Assembly: GCA_037447655.1 (NCBI GenBank)
Contig: JBBHKE010001814.1
Span: forward strand, 335,547 to 399,546
Direction of reading: 5' to 3'
Source of the DNA: Zygnema cylindricum
Taxonomy: Eukaryota; Streptophyta; Zygnematophyceae; Zygnematales; Zygnemataceae
Length of the DNA stretch: 64,000 nucleotides
The notes beneath the pieces are model-generated. The model saw only the letters and a list, made by a program, of their open reading frames with translations. It made no database searches and had not been told where the DNA came from. Positions 43,619 through 55,792 of this stretch are shown here, piece after piece. Numbering within the stretch: the stretch's first letter is position 1; every line of letters starts with the position of its first letter. The position numbers and the translations under genes were made by a program.

Positions 43619-44613
43619 TGTTTTTGGAAAGCTCTAGTCTCACTAATAGATAATTCTGTGAGACAAAGGAACTTGAGAGGAACTTTAAAACTGTAGCATG
43701 GCCGAGAGTCAATAAGGAAACGGCAGCGGAAGAATCTCTCTTTGGTTTAACGACAAGGGAGTCTCTTCCCTCGTTTAAAGACGAAGTAGTCTCGTTGCTA
43801 GTTTAGCGGTGAGGGAGTCTCCTCGCTACTCTTACCATTAATAGCGTGAGAGTGGAAATGAAGTTTGATTAAACTACGCGTGTAGTCAAAATAGCGTTGT
43901 ACGAACCAAATAAGAATCTTGGTACGACAACGTGTGGAAAGATCTATTCAAATCAAATGGAAGATCGAATGACAACCGAAGCCACCAAAACACCGGAATG
44001 GTCATGCACGGACATGAATTACTCGCTGCCAGATACGAAGATCACACAAACAAGAACCGCCTTTGACTTCCAATTGGGGCTAGATTGACAGTAAATTCTT
44101 GTCGTGTACATAAATTAATGTCAGTCTTCTAACTTGAGGAAACAAACGTTTGCCTGTTTGTTAATTAGTTTAAAGTGTGAGGTTTCGATTTCTTGGATTT
44201 GGGATTTATTGGGTTTGTCCCGCACCATATAGGTTAGTTTGCGTACATAGTTACCATACTATGCATGAATCTGATTGGCTCGTAGGTAGTATGCTCTCAC
44301 CGAGGATAAAGTTTAGGACTTAGTGTATTTTTCAAGATGTCTCACTCATGACATCTTTTCCAACATAGGCGCCTTTTGGAATTTTCGGGCTCTAATATCT
44401 TTTGTTGTGGTGGATCAATTTGCATGAAACGTTGCAGACGTATTTTATAGGATAAATCCTACACATTACTATAGTTTGAGGTGTTTCTGTCACAGTCTCT
44501 GCATTTGGCAGTGTCTCAAAGTTCCTCTTCGGAAGGTGTTTCTAAGTTACTTCTATTTTGAGTTTGGAATGGCATCAACCTCCACAGTTGCACCGTCTAT
44601 TGCAAAAAAAACA
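43619..44613 (+). repeat. Element G 5' LTR
   Basis: 995 bp. Shared with the 3' LTR: tctctctttggttta, ccat(t/a)aatagcgtgagagtg, ggactctaatatcttttgttgtg and tcaa-ctccacagttgca. The gag start ATG 44569 lies inside it. Confidence 0.8.
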
Positions 44614-47600
44614 GGTTACGAGCACACCTTTATCGATACCTTTTTTCGACGGCACTGAAGAAAATCTATTGGGCAATTGTGGATGGATGGACCACGTTAG
44701 AGTCAAATGCAAGTTGAAAGGAGTCCGGTGTCTACAGATCAGATGTTGATCTCCAAGGATCTCGGAATAGCACATTTTTAGATGAACAAAGCTTTGAAGA
44801 TTTGGAAATCGTTGAAAGACATGTTTGTGAAGATAAACATGCAACATCGAATGACAACAAGGTACCATAGTTGAGTACTGTAATTGCAAAAGGAAGTCGA
44901 TATTTGAAAACGCTTGCTCAAGAGGCAATTTTCACAAATATCCGGCACTATATAGAGGCTTCAGCCCATGTGTGTTGGCATCCATTCTATTTCGACAACC
45001 TTAGGACCAATCCACCAATGCAAATCTACTACACAAGTGGACAGTGCGTGGTGTCCAGTGCCTTAAGGCAAGTCACTTTCATGGTAGATATAGATGGTAA
45101 ACGACAAGAGATAACTTTGCATGATGTCCTATATGTTTCAAACCTTCAAAAGATATTGTTTTCTACATTTTTAGCTGAAAGGAAGGGTTTTCAAGTTCTT
45201 CTCAAAATGACTTAATGACTAAATGGTTAATAAGTAGAGCCACTAGTACTAGAGGTCCAAATGATATGTATAGGATGGACTAGGAAAATTTTTGTGACAA
45301 AGATGTTCTCCACTTTGGCGTCACGTCTTAATGATTTGTGGCATAAAACATTGGGCCATGTACATCATAAAAGCATTGAGAAGATGGTCAAAAATGGAGT
45401 TATAAAAGGTGTAGATTTATCAGAAAAGCAAGCATAAATATGTGATTGATGTGCAATTGGAAAGATCCATAAATTTCCTTTTCCATCAAAAAGTAGCCAT
45501 AGGTCACCAAAAATCTTAGAATTGATTCACTCGGAAGTGTGGGGTTCGACCAAAATTCCATCAACTCGAGGGTTAAAATACATGCTAACCTTTACTTATG
45601 ATTTCTTTGATTATACAAATATCTATTTCATAAATAAGAAAAGCAAAGTCTTCTCCCTTTCTAAAGATTTCAAAAGGTGGAGTGAGGAGATAAATGGAGT
45701 TCCCATGTTGGCCCTTAGAGCGAAAAATGGAGGGAAGTATTTGTCATAGGAATTTATCACCTACCCAAAGACCAATGGTATAACACATCTTTTTTTTGGT
45801 CAATATTCCACAAAGCCAAATGATATAACTGAAATATTAAAAAGGAAATTAAGTGAGAGTGCAAGATCCATGGTAGTTGATAAAAGATTTGATTTGAAAG
45901 TTTGGGCTAAGGCACTACACTTTGCAGTTTATATAAGAAATAGAGTGGAATCAAGAGCTATAAGGAAAAAGACCCCTAATGAACAATGGAGAGGTATTAA
46001 ACCAGTTGTTAGTAAATTTAAAAGTATGTGGGAGTTAAGTGTTGATACACAAACCAAATGGAAAATGGAACCTAAAGTTTTGCAAGGAATATTATAGGGC
46101 TATGATGATATTTCAAAAGGTTATAGAGTTTATGTTCCAAAAGAAAATATTGTCACCATAGCTAGGAACATCTTTGTTAAAGATGAACAAAAATTAGTGG
46201 ATATTTTTCAGGTGACAGTTGACCAAAATATAGAAAATGCCACTGAACGTGTAATACTAGATCAAAGGACTTTTGTAGAAAAAACTGGAAATCAACCGGT
46301 TAACCAACTACAACAACATTCTAGACCAACTCCATAAATGGTCTTGGAGGAGGAACCCAGACCCGTACAACCCCCTCAATTCAAACCACCGAATTCGGGG
46401 AAAGACAAGTTGCCACTAGATCAGAAAGCTATATGCCAGCTCAATGGAGCCACTCACCATTCAAGAGGCATTTCCAAAATTAAAAATTGATCGCAACAGC
46501 CAATGATGAAACAAAATCCATCATGGAGGCACAAATATGGGAACGTGTGGAGTTGCCCTTAGATTGAAAGGCCATTAGAAATAAGTGGGTTTTCAACATA
46601 AAACTAAACCCAGATAACACAATAGAAAGATACCAGCCTAAGTTAGTAAGAAAGGGAACAATGAAAAGGAAGGGAATTGTTATGATGAAAACTTCTCAAC
46701 TGTTGTTTGATTTCCAGCTGTTAGGACAGGTTTAACACTAGCAACTATTGAGACGAAATTACATCAATTGGACGTAAAAATTGCAATTTTGCATTGAGAA
46801 TTAGAGGAAGCTATTTATGTGAAACAGTCACAAATCTATGTGGAAAGCGAGAAAGAAAATTTGGTGTAGAATTTATTAAAGTCACTGTATGGATTGAAAC
46901 AAGCTCATAGGTGATGGAATGTGAAATGGATGAGTTTTTAACAATTTTAGACTTTATCACAATTAACGCGGACCATTCAGTTAACATATTGGAAGGCGAG
47001 GATAAAACATTTTTCATTGTTGCGTATGTTTTGTGATCTTTTAATCGTAGGACAAATCTTTGCTGGAGTTAATAAATCAAGAGAAGCTCTTAATTCCAGA
47101 TTTGAGATGAAAGATTTAATGGGAGCCAAGGATGTTTTAAAAATTCAGGTAGAGAGACAGGAAAAACAAAACCATAAAACCGACACAAATAAAGGCCATC
47201 GGTAACCGGCTATAAAGGATCGAGACGGGAGATTGGAAAAGGAGTGCAACTCCCATAGAAATCACTCAAAAACAATAAGAAAAGCAAACCGACGCAAGAA
47301 CCATTGTGCCCATTGTGGAGGACAGTCACGAGTTAGGGGAGGCATAATTTATATCCATAATTCTGTGTACTCAGATAATAGGCAGCGTAATCTATTTTAT
47401 AAATCGCACGTGACCTAATATTGCAACAGCTGTGTGCTCTGGGTCGTAATCTTTAAAAATCCAAATAAAGCTCATAGGGAAGCAACAAAAAGAGTTCTAA
47501 TGTCTCTTGTAGGATCCATGGACCTTAAGTTGACACTTGGCGGAAGCGAGGTAAAACTGCGTACTTGGATCGACACCATCTATGGAGACATGCACAGCGG

Positions 47601-47938
47601 CGATTCAATGCAAATTGGAAGCGGCATTTGCTATTGGATCAGCAAACTATCAAAGATGACTACATAGTTGACCACGTAGGCAAAATACATGGCAACCAGC
47701 TCAACAGTCAGTGAACTGCCTTAGGTGAAGTAATATCTTCAAGATTCCACTTTTATACAGTCTGATACTTTAGAGTGGTGCGATAATAAAGTTGGAATTG
47801 CATATGATTTTGGCCTAAGTCGCCACTTTAAAATTAAATAAGTGGATATTAGGTTACACTTTGTCGAAGAGGAAGTGATGGCAAGAGCTATCAAAAAATG
47901 TTGTTTGATTGTTGAAAGATGGTGGTCGATATCCTGAA
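44569..47938 (+). pseudogene. Element G gag-pol, heavily decayed
   Basis: Gag begins MASTSTVAPSIAKKTGYEH in the LTR and shifts frame before PFFDGTEEN. The protease region (44871-45215) has YYTSGQCVVSS where DSGA is expected, so it is inactive, followed by LHDVLYVSNLQK. Integrase pieces are HKTLGHVHH, LIHSEVWGSTK, ALRAKNGGKY (catalytic D lost) and KVWAKALHFAVYIRNRVES (45522-46097). Reverse transcriptase pieces are RNKWVFNIKLNPDNTIERY and SLYGLKQAH; the YVDD region reads MFCDLL. RNase H remnants are LRTWIDTIYGD, EWCDNKVGIAY and VDIRLHFVEEE. Many stops. Confidence 0.82.
44614..44628 (+). promoter_or_regulatory. Element G primer-binding site (degraded)
   Basis: ggttacgagcacacc directly after the LTR; 12 of 15 bases match the complement of the plant initiator tRNA-Met anticodon arm. 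This independent lineage therefore shows the same primer type as A-F. Confidence 0.6.
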
Positions 47939-47947
47939 CAAGCACTA

Positions 47948-48448
47948 CACCGCGCATCGTAATTAGAGTAATGAAAAAATTAGAGTAAAAAAAGAGAAAA
48001 AAATAATTAGAATAATTTACTCTAATTTATGTGATAGAACTGTTTCAGAAAGGAATTTACTCTAATTTATGCGGTGTACTCTAATTTGGCAAGTTAATAT
48101 CCTCTACTGTAAATAAGGTATTCGTACAGAATCTGACAAAACGTACAGTTTATCGTCACTATGACGTTTTCACTGCGCGGATTGTTAAAACGCAGTTACA
48201 TGATAATGGCCTGTATTAAATCATTATTTGTACTTTTACATTTATAAAAGTACAATTTTGCACGGACGGATGTCATCCGTACTCCACACTATTTAAAACG
48301 AACATATATTAGAATTAAAAACGCTAATTAAACTTTACCTTAAATAGAATAATGAAAAAATTAGAATCATTTACTCTATTTGATGTGATAGAGTCGAAAT
48401 TTCGAGCGACCGAATTAGAGTAATTTACTCTAATTACGATTCGCGGTG
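47948..48448. mobile_element. 501 bp TA-flanked MITE inside element G
   Basis: Terminal inverted repeats of 24 bp beginning CACCGCGCATCGTAATTAG (left) and CACCGCGAATCGTAATTAG (right), one mismatch, flanked by TA at 47946-47947 and 48449-48450. The interior has a further ggtgta-like end near 48080, perhaps an older nested copy. Non-coding; Tc1/mariner-type by target site. Confidence 0.82.
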
Positions 48449-48524
48449 TACCAGCTCAAATATTGAAATACTGCAGAAAAGCTTGTGGGTTAATTGACTA
48501 AGTGAGTCTAAATCTTTAGGGCAG

Positions 48525-49459
48525 TATTTTTTTTGGATAGCTTTACTCTCACTAATAGACAATAGAGTGAGAGAGGAACTATAAGAGTGTAACACTAAGA
48601 GTCTAGAAGCAAATGGCAATAGATAAATCTCTCTTTGGTTTAGGGACGAGGTAGTTTCGCTGATGGTTTAGCGACAAGAGAGTATCCTCGTTACTCCTAC
48701 CATTTATAGCGTGAGAGTGTAAAAAAAGTTTGATTAACCTCCGTCTGTAGTCAAATTAGCGTTGTAAGAAAGAAAAATGAATCTTGCTATGAACGAGTCA
48801 GATTCACCTTTGTTATGGTACTTATGTACGTCAAAACTAACTATACGATGCGTAACATACGGACAAGCCTAACTAATACTAAATCCTAAGAAATCTAAAT
48901 TTCACACTAATTAACTGATTAACAAGCGGACAAATGCTATTTTCATCAAGTTTGCCGACCGACAAAAAGTTATGTACATAACAAAAATTTACGGTCAATG
49001 TGGTCACCATTAGAAGTCAAAGGGGGCTCTTGTTCGTTCAATCTCCATATCCAGCAGTGAGTAATTTATGTCCGTACACGACCATTCTATTGTTTCAGTG
49101 TCTCGATCGCCATTTGGTTGAAACGATATTCCACGCGATGCCGTATCTGAGTATAGAGTTTAGGAATTAGAGTACACTAAGTTGTCTTGGTAATGAACTT
49201 TTCCAGCATATGGGATTTTTTGTATTTTTGGACTCTAATATCTTTTGTTGTGATGGATCAACTTGCATGAAACGTTGGAGAGTAATTGCATGGGATATAT
49301 TCTACACAATTGTGTTGTTTGAAGTGCTTTTGTCACAATCACTACATTTGGCACTACTTGAAAGTTGTTGTTCTTTAGGTGTTTTTTAAGTGCTTCTTCT
49401 TTAAGTTTTTCAATGGCTTCAAACTCCACAGTTGCAACGGTTGTTGCATAACAAAACTA
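48525..49459 (+). repeat. Element G 3' LTR
   Basis: About 935 bp, aligned to the 5' LTR with several small gaps. The start is worn (ta instead of tg). Confidence 0.75.
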
Positions 49460-49625
49460 AATATGGATAAGGCGAGAATAGAAGGTATGCTTTCCCGTAA
49501 CACTAACATGGTTTAGGGGAGGGGATGAGGGTAAACCTCCCTTGTCACACTACATATGGTCTAGGTGAAGGGTGAGGGGAATCACCCTTGTTACTCTAAA
49601 TATAGCTATGAGAGAGAGGGGAGAC
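49460..49625 (+). repeat. 46 bp minisatellite, right part after element G
   Basis: Three to four units with gggtaaacctcccttgtcac and actaaatatgg motifs; the continuation of 42930-43618. Confidence 0.75.
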
Positions 49626-51479
49626 TGTAGGGATGGGGATAGAGTTGTGGTATTAACACAGCCACAATAACTATGGTGTTAGGTTCGGTCCCCTTCTCCC
49701 CCAATTTATTGCCCTCCCTCACCCTCCGTTTTTCATCGGCCCCTTCCCCTCCCTCTCCCCCTCTCTCTCCCTCTGCCCTTCCGCTGTTATCTTTGCGTTC
49801 TTATCAATTGGAAAACTTTTGGAAGCGTTAAACATTGTGCATATGCTTTTCTATTAAGAATTATCCACGCAAAGTAGTTAATCATAATTTAATGCGCAAC
49901 AAAAAATGGCAGATTCAGAAGGAAAAATTGCCAACAGATTTGTTGCCATGAAGTACATTTTTGAGGAAATTCTACCGCATTTTAGAAAAGCAATTGGCTC
50001 AGTGAAATAATTGGTCTTACAAGTATGTAACGTTCGTAAGTTGACATATGGAAGATGGAATTTTTCCACTCAACTGGTTGTTCCACATAGCTCTGAAACG
50101 CCATCCACCCCGTCAATCCCCGTTTCTACATGCCTTTCAGTTTTTTTGGATCAAAATATAATACTAGAAAAAAAAAGTAAAAAATTTTGTTGAGTGCATT
50201 TGTAGGGCTCTTATGCAAATTCACACTTATCAAAATGTAATTTATTTATGATGAATTTCAACTGTATTCAAATTCAATTATAGAACACGAGCTAACCTAA
50301 TATGTTTCATTTTTGCGAACCCAAGTACACAATGAGGTTTGGTAAAGACAACTTTATTTTGCAAAATGTTTTAAATGTTCAAGATTACTCCTCAAAAGAA
50401 TACCCCATTTCCACCCCGCGAGAGCATTTACCCCCTCTTTCTCAAACACCACGTTTGTCCCCCCCCCCCCTCCCTAATAACACGTCTTTTCCCCATCGCA
50501 ACCGCCACTCCCCTTATAAGCCTTCTTATTCTTTTGTCCATCATTATCATACAACCTCACAACCCTTCATTTTCTTTTTCCCATATGATATGCAGTACAT
50601 CACCTCTCCCGATGTCCTCTCACATTGCTAGTAGGTGTGTGAGGTTACCGATCTCTGGCCCAATTGTCCCCTTGAGTCCCTGGTTCATAAAAAATTTTCA
50701 TGCTCCAATGATCTTCAAATGAGGTCTTTCTTTCCTTTCACCCTTTCATTAGTTGTTAAACGACTCCTTTTATTCCTCCCACATAATCTACACCTATGGA
50801 CCACCATGATTGGTCGTTGAATGAGTTCATTCAATCATCCCCTCTCCCTCCACCCCAACCTACCCTCCCCCCTTTTCCCCTACCGCATTTAACATATATT
50901 TACGCAACCAGCGAGTCCCTCAATTCCTCCCCCATAACTTATACCACTCCACCTTCTTCCCGTCAGTCGTTGAGCTTCTCCATTCACTCCTCCCACCTCT
51001 AACACTTTCGCATGACACCTAAATAATTATTTTCACCCTCTTATTTTTGGTCTAGCAAGCCCTCAATTTCCCTCCTCTCACCTTTCCCCCCCTCCCTCCC
51101 ACGTTGTCCCTTAAGCAACCCCCTTTTCACCGTGCCCCTTCCGAATTTCTAACTGCCCACTCTCTTATATACTAAAAGGGATATTTCCAAACCTCTGTCA
51201 TCTGTTGTCAAAACAATCCTTTGTTTCCTCTTACGCAGACAACATTCCCTCCTCTCCCCCTTTCCCCCAGCATCCCTCTTTCCTTTCCTCTCCCTCCTGC
51301 CCTCCCCTAAGCCTCGGCAGCGCCCAAGCATCACCTGAGAGCACATTGCAGCACAAAATCTAGCCAGTTTGTGGGTACTAATTTAGTGCGGTTTTTAGTG
51401 CGAAATAGAGTGCGTGTTTTTCACAGGAAAGATTGCACGCAGCGATTGTCACTCACATATAAAGCACGCGACCGGAACG
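49626..51479. other. Pyrimidine-rich DNA with repeat H copy
   Basis: 49690-49790 and 50400-51340 are C/T-rich with low-complexity frames. 49965-50120 is a copy of repeat H. No recognised gene. Confidence 0.55.
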
Positions 51480-52090
51480 ATCGCAAATGATACTACCGCT
51501 GCATCTAGTCGGCAGGAATCTCTCCTTGTTCACGATGGCCTTCCGCATCGCCCACAGCGCCGCCGCTGTAGCATCTGCACGGACAGGGGCCTCACGCGAG
51601 CCAATCAGAGCGACGAGTCACGCGTGTGAATGTAGACAAGGAGAACGAGCTGTGCGAAACAGTGAGCGGAGAGGGATGGAGCTTACCATCTCCTGCATGA
51701 ATGGAATCAACCAGGGTAGGTGCCACGTGGAGGAAGAAAAGCAGTATGATGCACATCATGGTCATGGCGACGGCCATGGCTGAGCACTTGCCACGTAAGA
51801 AGGTTTTCTAAAATTATAGACACGGACACGTGACATTTTTTTTTTCTAAAGATTGTTCTAGTCTTAGTTTTAGTTTTAGTTCTAGTTTTAGTAGATCGAG
51901 AAAGGCTTTCACTTTAGTAATCCGTTGCAGGGAATCTTCAGATGTCACAAGAGGAAGGAATGAAGCCATCTGTACTTTGTACGATTCACATAAAACGGTC
52001 CACTTCTACTTGTCGGTTTTTGCGGTCTTGCTTACGACCCAAATGTACTTTTCATATGTCTGATTATATTTGTCGGTTTGAATGACGTCT
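51480..52090. repeat. Dispersed repeat R, copy 2
   Basis: It matches 11440-12010: gttcacgatggccttccgca, ggtcatggcgacggccatgg, gacacggacacgtg and cacataaaacggtccac. 51851-51895 has a short tandem run of tagttttagttc units not present in copy 1. A third partial copy is at 52953-53530. Confidence 0.7.
51592..51777 (-). CDS. Small ORF in repeat R copy 2 with signal-peptide-like start (uncertain)
   Basis: 61 codons starting MAVAMTMMCIILLFFLHVA, the counterpart of the ORF at 11711-11406. The hydrophobic core is identical, and later segments PSPLT-SH and FSLSTFTRV are shared. It ends early at TGA. No family recognised; possibly a captured signal-peptide exon. Confidence 0.3.
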   Translation of the reverse strand: MAVAMTMMCIILLFFLHVAPTLVDSIHAGDGKLHPSPLTVSHSSFSLSTFTRVTRRSDWLA

Positions 52091-52106
52091 GTACAACTGG
52101 AAGCTA

Positions 52107-52305
52107 CACCGTGAATCGTTATTAGCTTTATGTACGCTATATCGGCACCCCAAAATTCTGACATTAATACCTTAAATATAATAAATTACACTATTTAAGG
52201 ACGTGGACCATAATCTGCCACGTCTCCTGGCACTAAATTAGAATGAATGATGCTATTTTTTTCTTTACACTAATAATTTCTATACGCTAATAACAATTCA
52301 AGTTG
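52107..52305. mobile_element. TA-flanked MITE
   Basis: Left end caccgtgaatcgttattagc after TA; the right end is worn (ctaataacaattcaagttg then TA). The interior has ggacgtggaccataatctgc, shared with 60413 and, reversed, with 2950-3128. Confidence 0.6.
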
Positions 52306-52312
52306 TACACTA

Positions 52313-52479
52313 CACCGTGAATCGTTATTAGCCTTATGTACGCTATATCGGCACCCCAAAATTTTGACATTGATACCCGAAATACAGTGATTGAATCTAA
52401 TTTATCTTTGACATTAATTACGGTTATAGTAAAATAGCGTCAATGGAATGACCGTACTGTATTCATTAATAGTGTGGTG
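52313..52479. mobile_element. TA-flanked MITE, tandem to the previous one
   Basis: It begins caccgtgaatcgttattagc after TA (52311-52312) and ends taatagtgtggtg before TA. 167 bp, the same size as the copy at 3134. Confidence 0.6.
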
Positions 52480-52779
52480 TACGGAAATTGTTTGTTCGTA
52501 CAGCAGTGTACTTCGTTACCGACATCCGTACGGAAATACTGGTTAACTTATGTCGGTCGCATACAGAGCTGCGCTTAGAAAAATAACGGAATCCAGTTTC
52601 CAAAATAGGCGTTCGCATACATTTAGAAGTTCGTTTTTGTGTGTGTCAGTGTGAACTGATAACGTGTGCACATGCTAAAAACTGTCCATGTTACATAAAC
52701 GCAGTGTTGCACACTTACACATGTTGATAGTTGAAGAAAGCTAGGACTAATACGGTGCCCCTTTAACTCTATTTTCGAT

Positions 52780-52952
52780 CATGCGAGATTGAAAATCGGA
52801 CGGTGGTATTTTTCTCCAGGAAGTCTGGAGAATCTCAACGAATTTTTAGTAAACATCTTTTGAAAAAAAAAAAAAAAAAACAGTACGGCCTAGTACGGAA
52901 GGGTACTTTTTCCAGTAAACAACCCCACTTTTCGCCTGATGGAAGGTTACCC
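52780..52952 (+). mobile_element. Right end of a TAA-flanked inverted-repeat element
   Basis: It is homologous to the right end of the large element at 60000-60173 (gaaaatcggacggtggtat, tctcaacgaattt, acagtacggcctagtacgg), ending gatggaaggttaccc followed by TAA. It interrupts repeat R (copy 3 resumes at 52953). The left end was not found. Confidence 0.65.
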
Positions 52953-53530
52953 TAAGAGGAAGGAATCACAATACTTCAGTTTTATACTTTGTACGATTCA
53001 CATAAAACGGTCCACTTATATTTGTCGGTTTCTGCGGTCTTGATTACCGCCCAAATGTACTTTTCAGTACAATATGTCCAATTAGCTACAGGCTACAGTA
53101 CAGTCCAGTCCAGTCGTACGCTATAGGCTAACTAAGTTTACTGTACGGTCGGAACAGTTGTCATGAGTACAAAGTGTTCACACGCGTGAAAGTGATGTGG
53201 ATGACGTCAGTTGGCGGCGGCCTCGAGGTGGTCGTTGCGCGCACGGATGCTCGCAGTCGCCATGTGCCGACGACGCCAAGCGCCAATCGCGTCGACATCC
53301 ATCAGCGTGACTCGCGCGATGCGGATGGTACGGTACGGTACGGTCGGTAAAGCGTGCAGTTGTTGGTCTTGCGTATGTGGCGGATATGGATTTGAAAAGT
53401 TTTGAATCGTACGGTTTTGTTTGATTTTATTTTGTATCGCTCTCTTAGTGCATGCTGATTGTGTCGCATTGAAAGCGATGGACTACAGTCGTGGACGCTC
53501 CACGTGGCGGTCATTCACGAAAAATGACGT
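52953..53530. repeat. Dispersed repeat R, copy 3 (partial)
   Basis: It matches 11848-12420: taagaggaaggaatcaca, cacataaaacggtccac, and the block from ggatatggatttgaaaag to gcattgaaagcgatggac. 53330-53345 has a short (tacgg)n run. Confidence 0.6.
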
Positions 53531-53966
53531 GGGTCATCACAGATTGTAGACGTTGACAGCCGTCACGGGCATTGTCGACGTATACAATCGTCACGCCCTA
53601 AGTGACAATTTCGTTTGGTACACATAGGGACACCCGAAATCCGGGTCCGCCGGATCTGCGCTAAAAAACAAAAAATAATCTCTAAGGTTGAAGTACATAG
53701 AGACGCACCCTTACATACGAATGCTCTCAAATCTGTACGGAGAATCTTCGCTGTAAAACAAAGTAGCAGGACTAAGTTTCGGTTACATGCGAAAGTACCC
53801 TTAAAAGTTATATCTTTTCCCCGTACATACCTATCGGATTTCGAATCTGACGGTTGCTATCGAAAGGTAACATTCTCAGCTTCCGATTGGCGGTCTCAAT
53901 TTGAAAATAGGACAAGTGTGTACGGAGAAAAGATGCTTTAGGTGGCGAAAAAATTATCAGCACTAA
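53531..53966. repeat. Reverse-orientation copy of the 12.6-12.9 kb sequence
   Basis: 53825-53945 (gattggcggtctcaatttg, acaagtgtgtacggagaaaa) matches 12780-12900 reversed. The 108-codon frame here shows no domain. Confidence 0.45.
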
Positions 53967-54725
53967 GGGTGGAATTCCATTAGGCCGTCCCAGTAAATGT
54001 ACGGAAAATTCTACTGGCAGCGTTTACTGGAAGACTATTCCATTTTGTCGGGCCAGTAACAAACCTTCCTCAATTATGATTAGCGCCACGTAGGTTAGAG
54101 TCCAGATTTGAAAATCTTAAATAAAATCTTCAAACGGAAAGTCAGAACGAAATATCTGTACGGCCGGGGGTAGTTAATGATTCGTACGTAAAGTTTGCGG
54201 CCAGATTTTTGATTTTGAAAACGGAAATAAAAATTTCGAAACGGAATGGCAAAAAGACGCGGCAAACTTTGAAGGTCGCGGTAAACTTTGACTGTCGATG
54301 GATGTCAGACGGAGCGTGCGAAAAAAAAATCGGCTCACTTGCATCCAGCGTGGCAGGCGGCACATGGACCGTACGACGTAGGCACATGGCCTATACGACG
54401 TGTAAACCTGTGATCGCTTGTTCAAAGCAGATATTTTTTTTCTTTTTCACGTGTACCAATAGTACACGTCTAGTATCGCACAACTCTCCTCGCGAGGAGA
54501 CTATCGTGACACTGGATGATGTGCGTGATTGCTTCGCGGATCTGAAAAAGTGGAATATCCAACGGCCATGAATTACGCCTACATCATTGGAGCTTTCCGA
54601 CAGCTTTCCAGTAACGATTTTTCGTCTGACAAAAAAAAAATTAAGGTACGGCGTGGTACGAATATGTACGAACTTGTACGGCGTCCAGTAACGAACCACA
54701 CTTTTCTTCTAATGGAATTCCACCC
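53967..54725. mobile_element. TAA/TTA-flanked inverted-repeat transposon, 759 bp
   Basis: Left end gggtggaattccattaggcc after TAA (53964-53966); right end on the opposite strand gggtggaattccattag, next to TTA (54726-54728). GTACGG motifs are frequent in the interior. TWA targets suit PIF/Harbinger-type elements. Overlapping frames on both strands are not credible. Confidence 0.7.
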
Positions 54726-54754
54726 TTAACCGACTCTTGATTTTTAGCGACTAA

Positions 54755-55459
54755 GAGCGTTGTTCCATTAGGCGGTCTCAGTAAACGTCGAAAATTCGTT
54801 TACTGAAGCGACCGTTCCATTGTGTCGGGTCAGTAATCAACATTTTATTTGCGTAGCACAGTTTTATTGGTCCACGTCGTAGATGAACGTGATTCTGGTA
54901 ATCTTTACAGAATCTTTGAAAGCAAGTTGCGACCACACATTTTTATCAACTAAGGTAAAAAGTGACTCGTACGACGTATTGAATAAAATTCGTACGGGCG
55001 GACGAAACTTAGGATTTGTAAAAACGTACGAAAATGTCAGAATGGTTAGTGGATGGCGACAGACGCGTGAAACAATATCCTCCGTCAAAGATTTTCTTGC
55101 GGCTTCCGGTGGCCTCGAATCCTCCCTGGCGGAAGGCACATGTCATGTGCGACGTGTACCCACCTGGTCGCGCGGTCATCGTAGATATTTGTTCACTTTT
55201 CCACGAGGCACGATGCAATTCGTTCAGGCGCTGAGAATTGACCTACTCGGGGTCACTTGTTGCGAACTGAAAGTGTCAGACGATGTCATATCCGATTATG
55301 CATCCGACGGTCCACATTAAAGCCCATAAACATGGAGAATCAAATCCCTCATTCAGTAGCCTTGTTTTTCTGACATTTTTTTTTTTTTGGTATGGCACTG
55401 TACGAAACAGTACGGCTTTCAGTAGACAACGTCATTTTTTCCCTAATGGAACCTTGCCC
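54755..55459. mobile_element. TAA-flanked inverted-repeat transposon, 705 bp
   Basis: Left end gagcgttgttccattaggcg after TAA (54752-54754); right end reversed gggcaaggttccattaggg before TAA (55460-55462). That TAA is shared with the next element, so the two sit head to tail. A 145-codon frame (54883-55320) has no recognised domain. Confidence 0.65.
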
Positions 55460-55528
55460 TAAGGGTAACCTTCCATCAGGCGTTCCCAGTAATTGTACAA
55501 TCACGTTTACCGGCAGTAAAATTTGTAA

Positions 55529-55792
55529 CACCCTTCTATCAGGCCATGCCAGTGAATGAGGTGTTAGATTGCGATTGGTACCACGTAGGGTCCTGCTGAG
55601 CCGCGCGATAATAATCATCATTTCGAAATGGACAAAATCGCAGTTGCGAATGTGTACGGGCACCCTTCCATCAGGTCGTGCCAGTTAATGAGGTGTTCCA
55701 TTGCGATAGGTACCACGCAGGGTCCTGTTGAGCCGCCCGGGAATAATCATCATTTCGAAATGGACAAAATCGCAGCTACGTATGTGTACAGG
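55529..55792 (+). repeat. 132 bp tandem duplication of subterminal sequence
   Basis: Two units beginning cacccttc-atcagg--(g)tgccagt, each with atcatcatttcgaaatggac. The unit starts resemble the element's own terminal repeat. Confidence 0.8.

Larger units (their letters stand above)
43619..49459 (+). mobile_element. Older Ty1/Copia element G in the minisatellite
   Basis: LTRs at 43619-44613 (TG...ACA) and 48525-49459, flanked by the same 5-mer aatat (43614-43618 and 49460-49464), which lies in the minisatellite motif ctaaatatgg on both sides. The LTRs are visibly more diverged than those of B. Gag, protease, integrase, reverse transcriptase and RNase H remnants appear in order. Sequence differs from the A-F family throughout, so it is a separate Copia lineage. 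A 501 bp MITE sits between RNase H and the 3' LTR. Confidence 0.85.

Noticed and set aside
54883-55320. 145-codon frame inside the 705 bp inverted-repeat element
   Set aside because: No transposase motif, overlaps equally open minus-strand frames, and short non-autonomous elements of this size rarely code.
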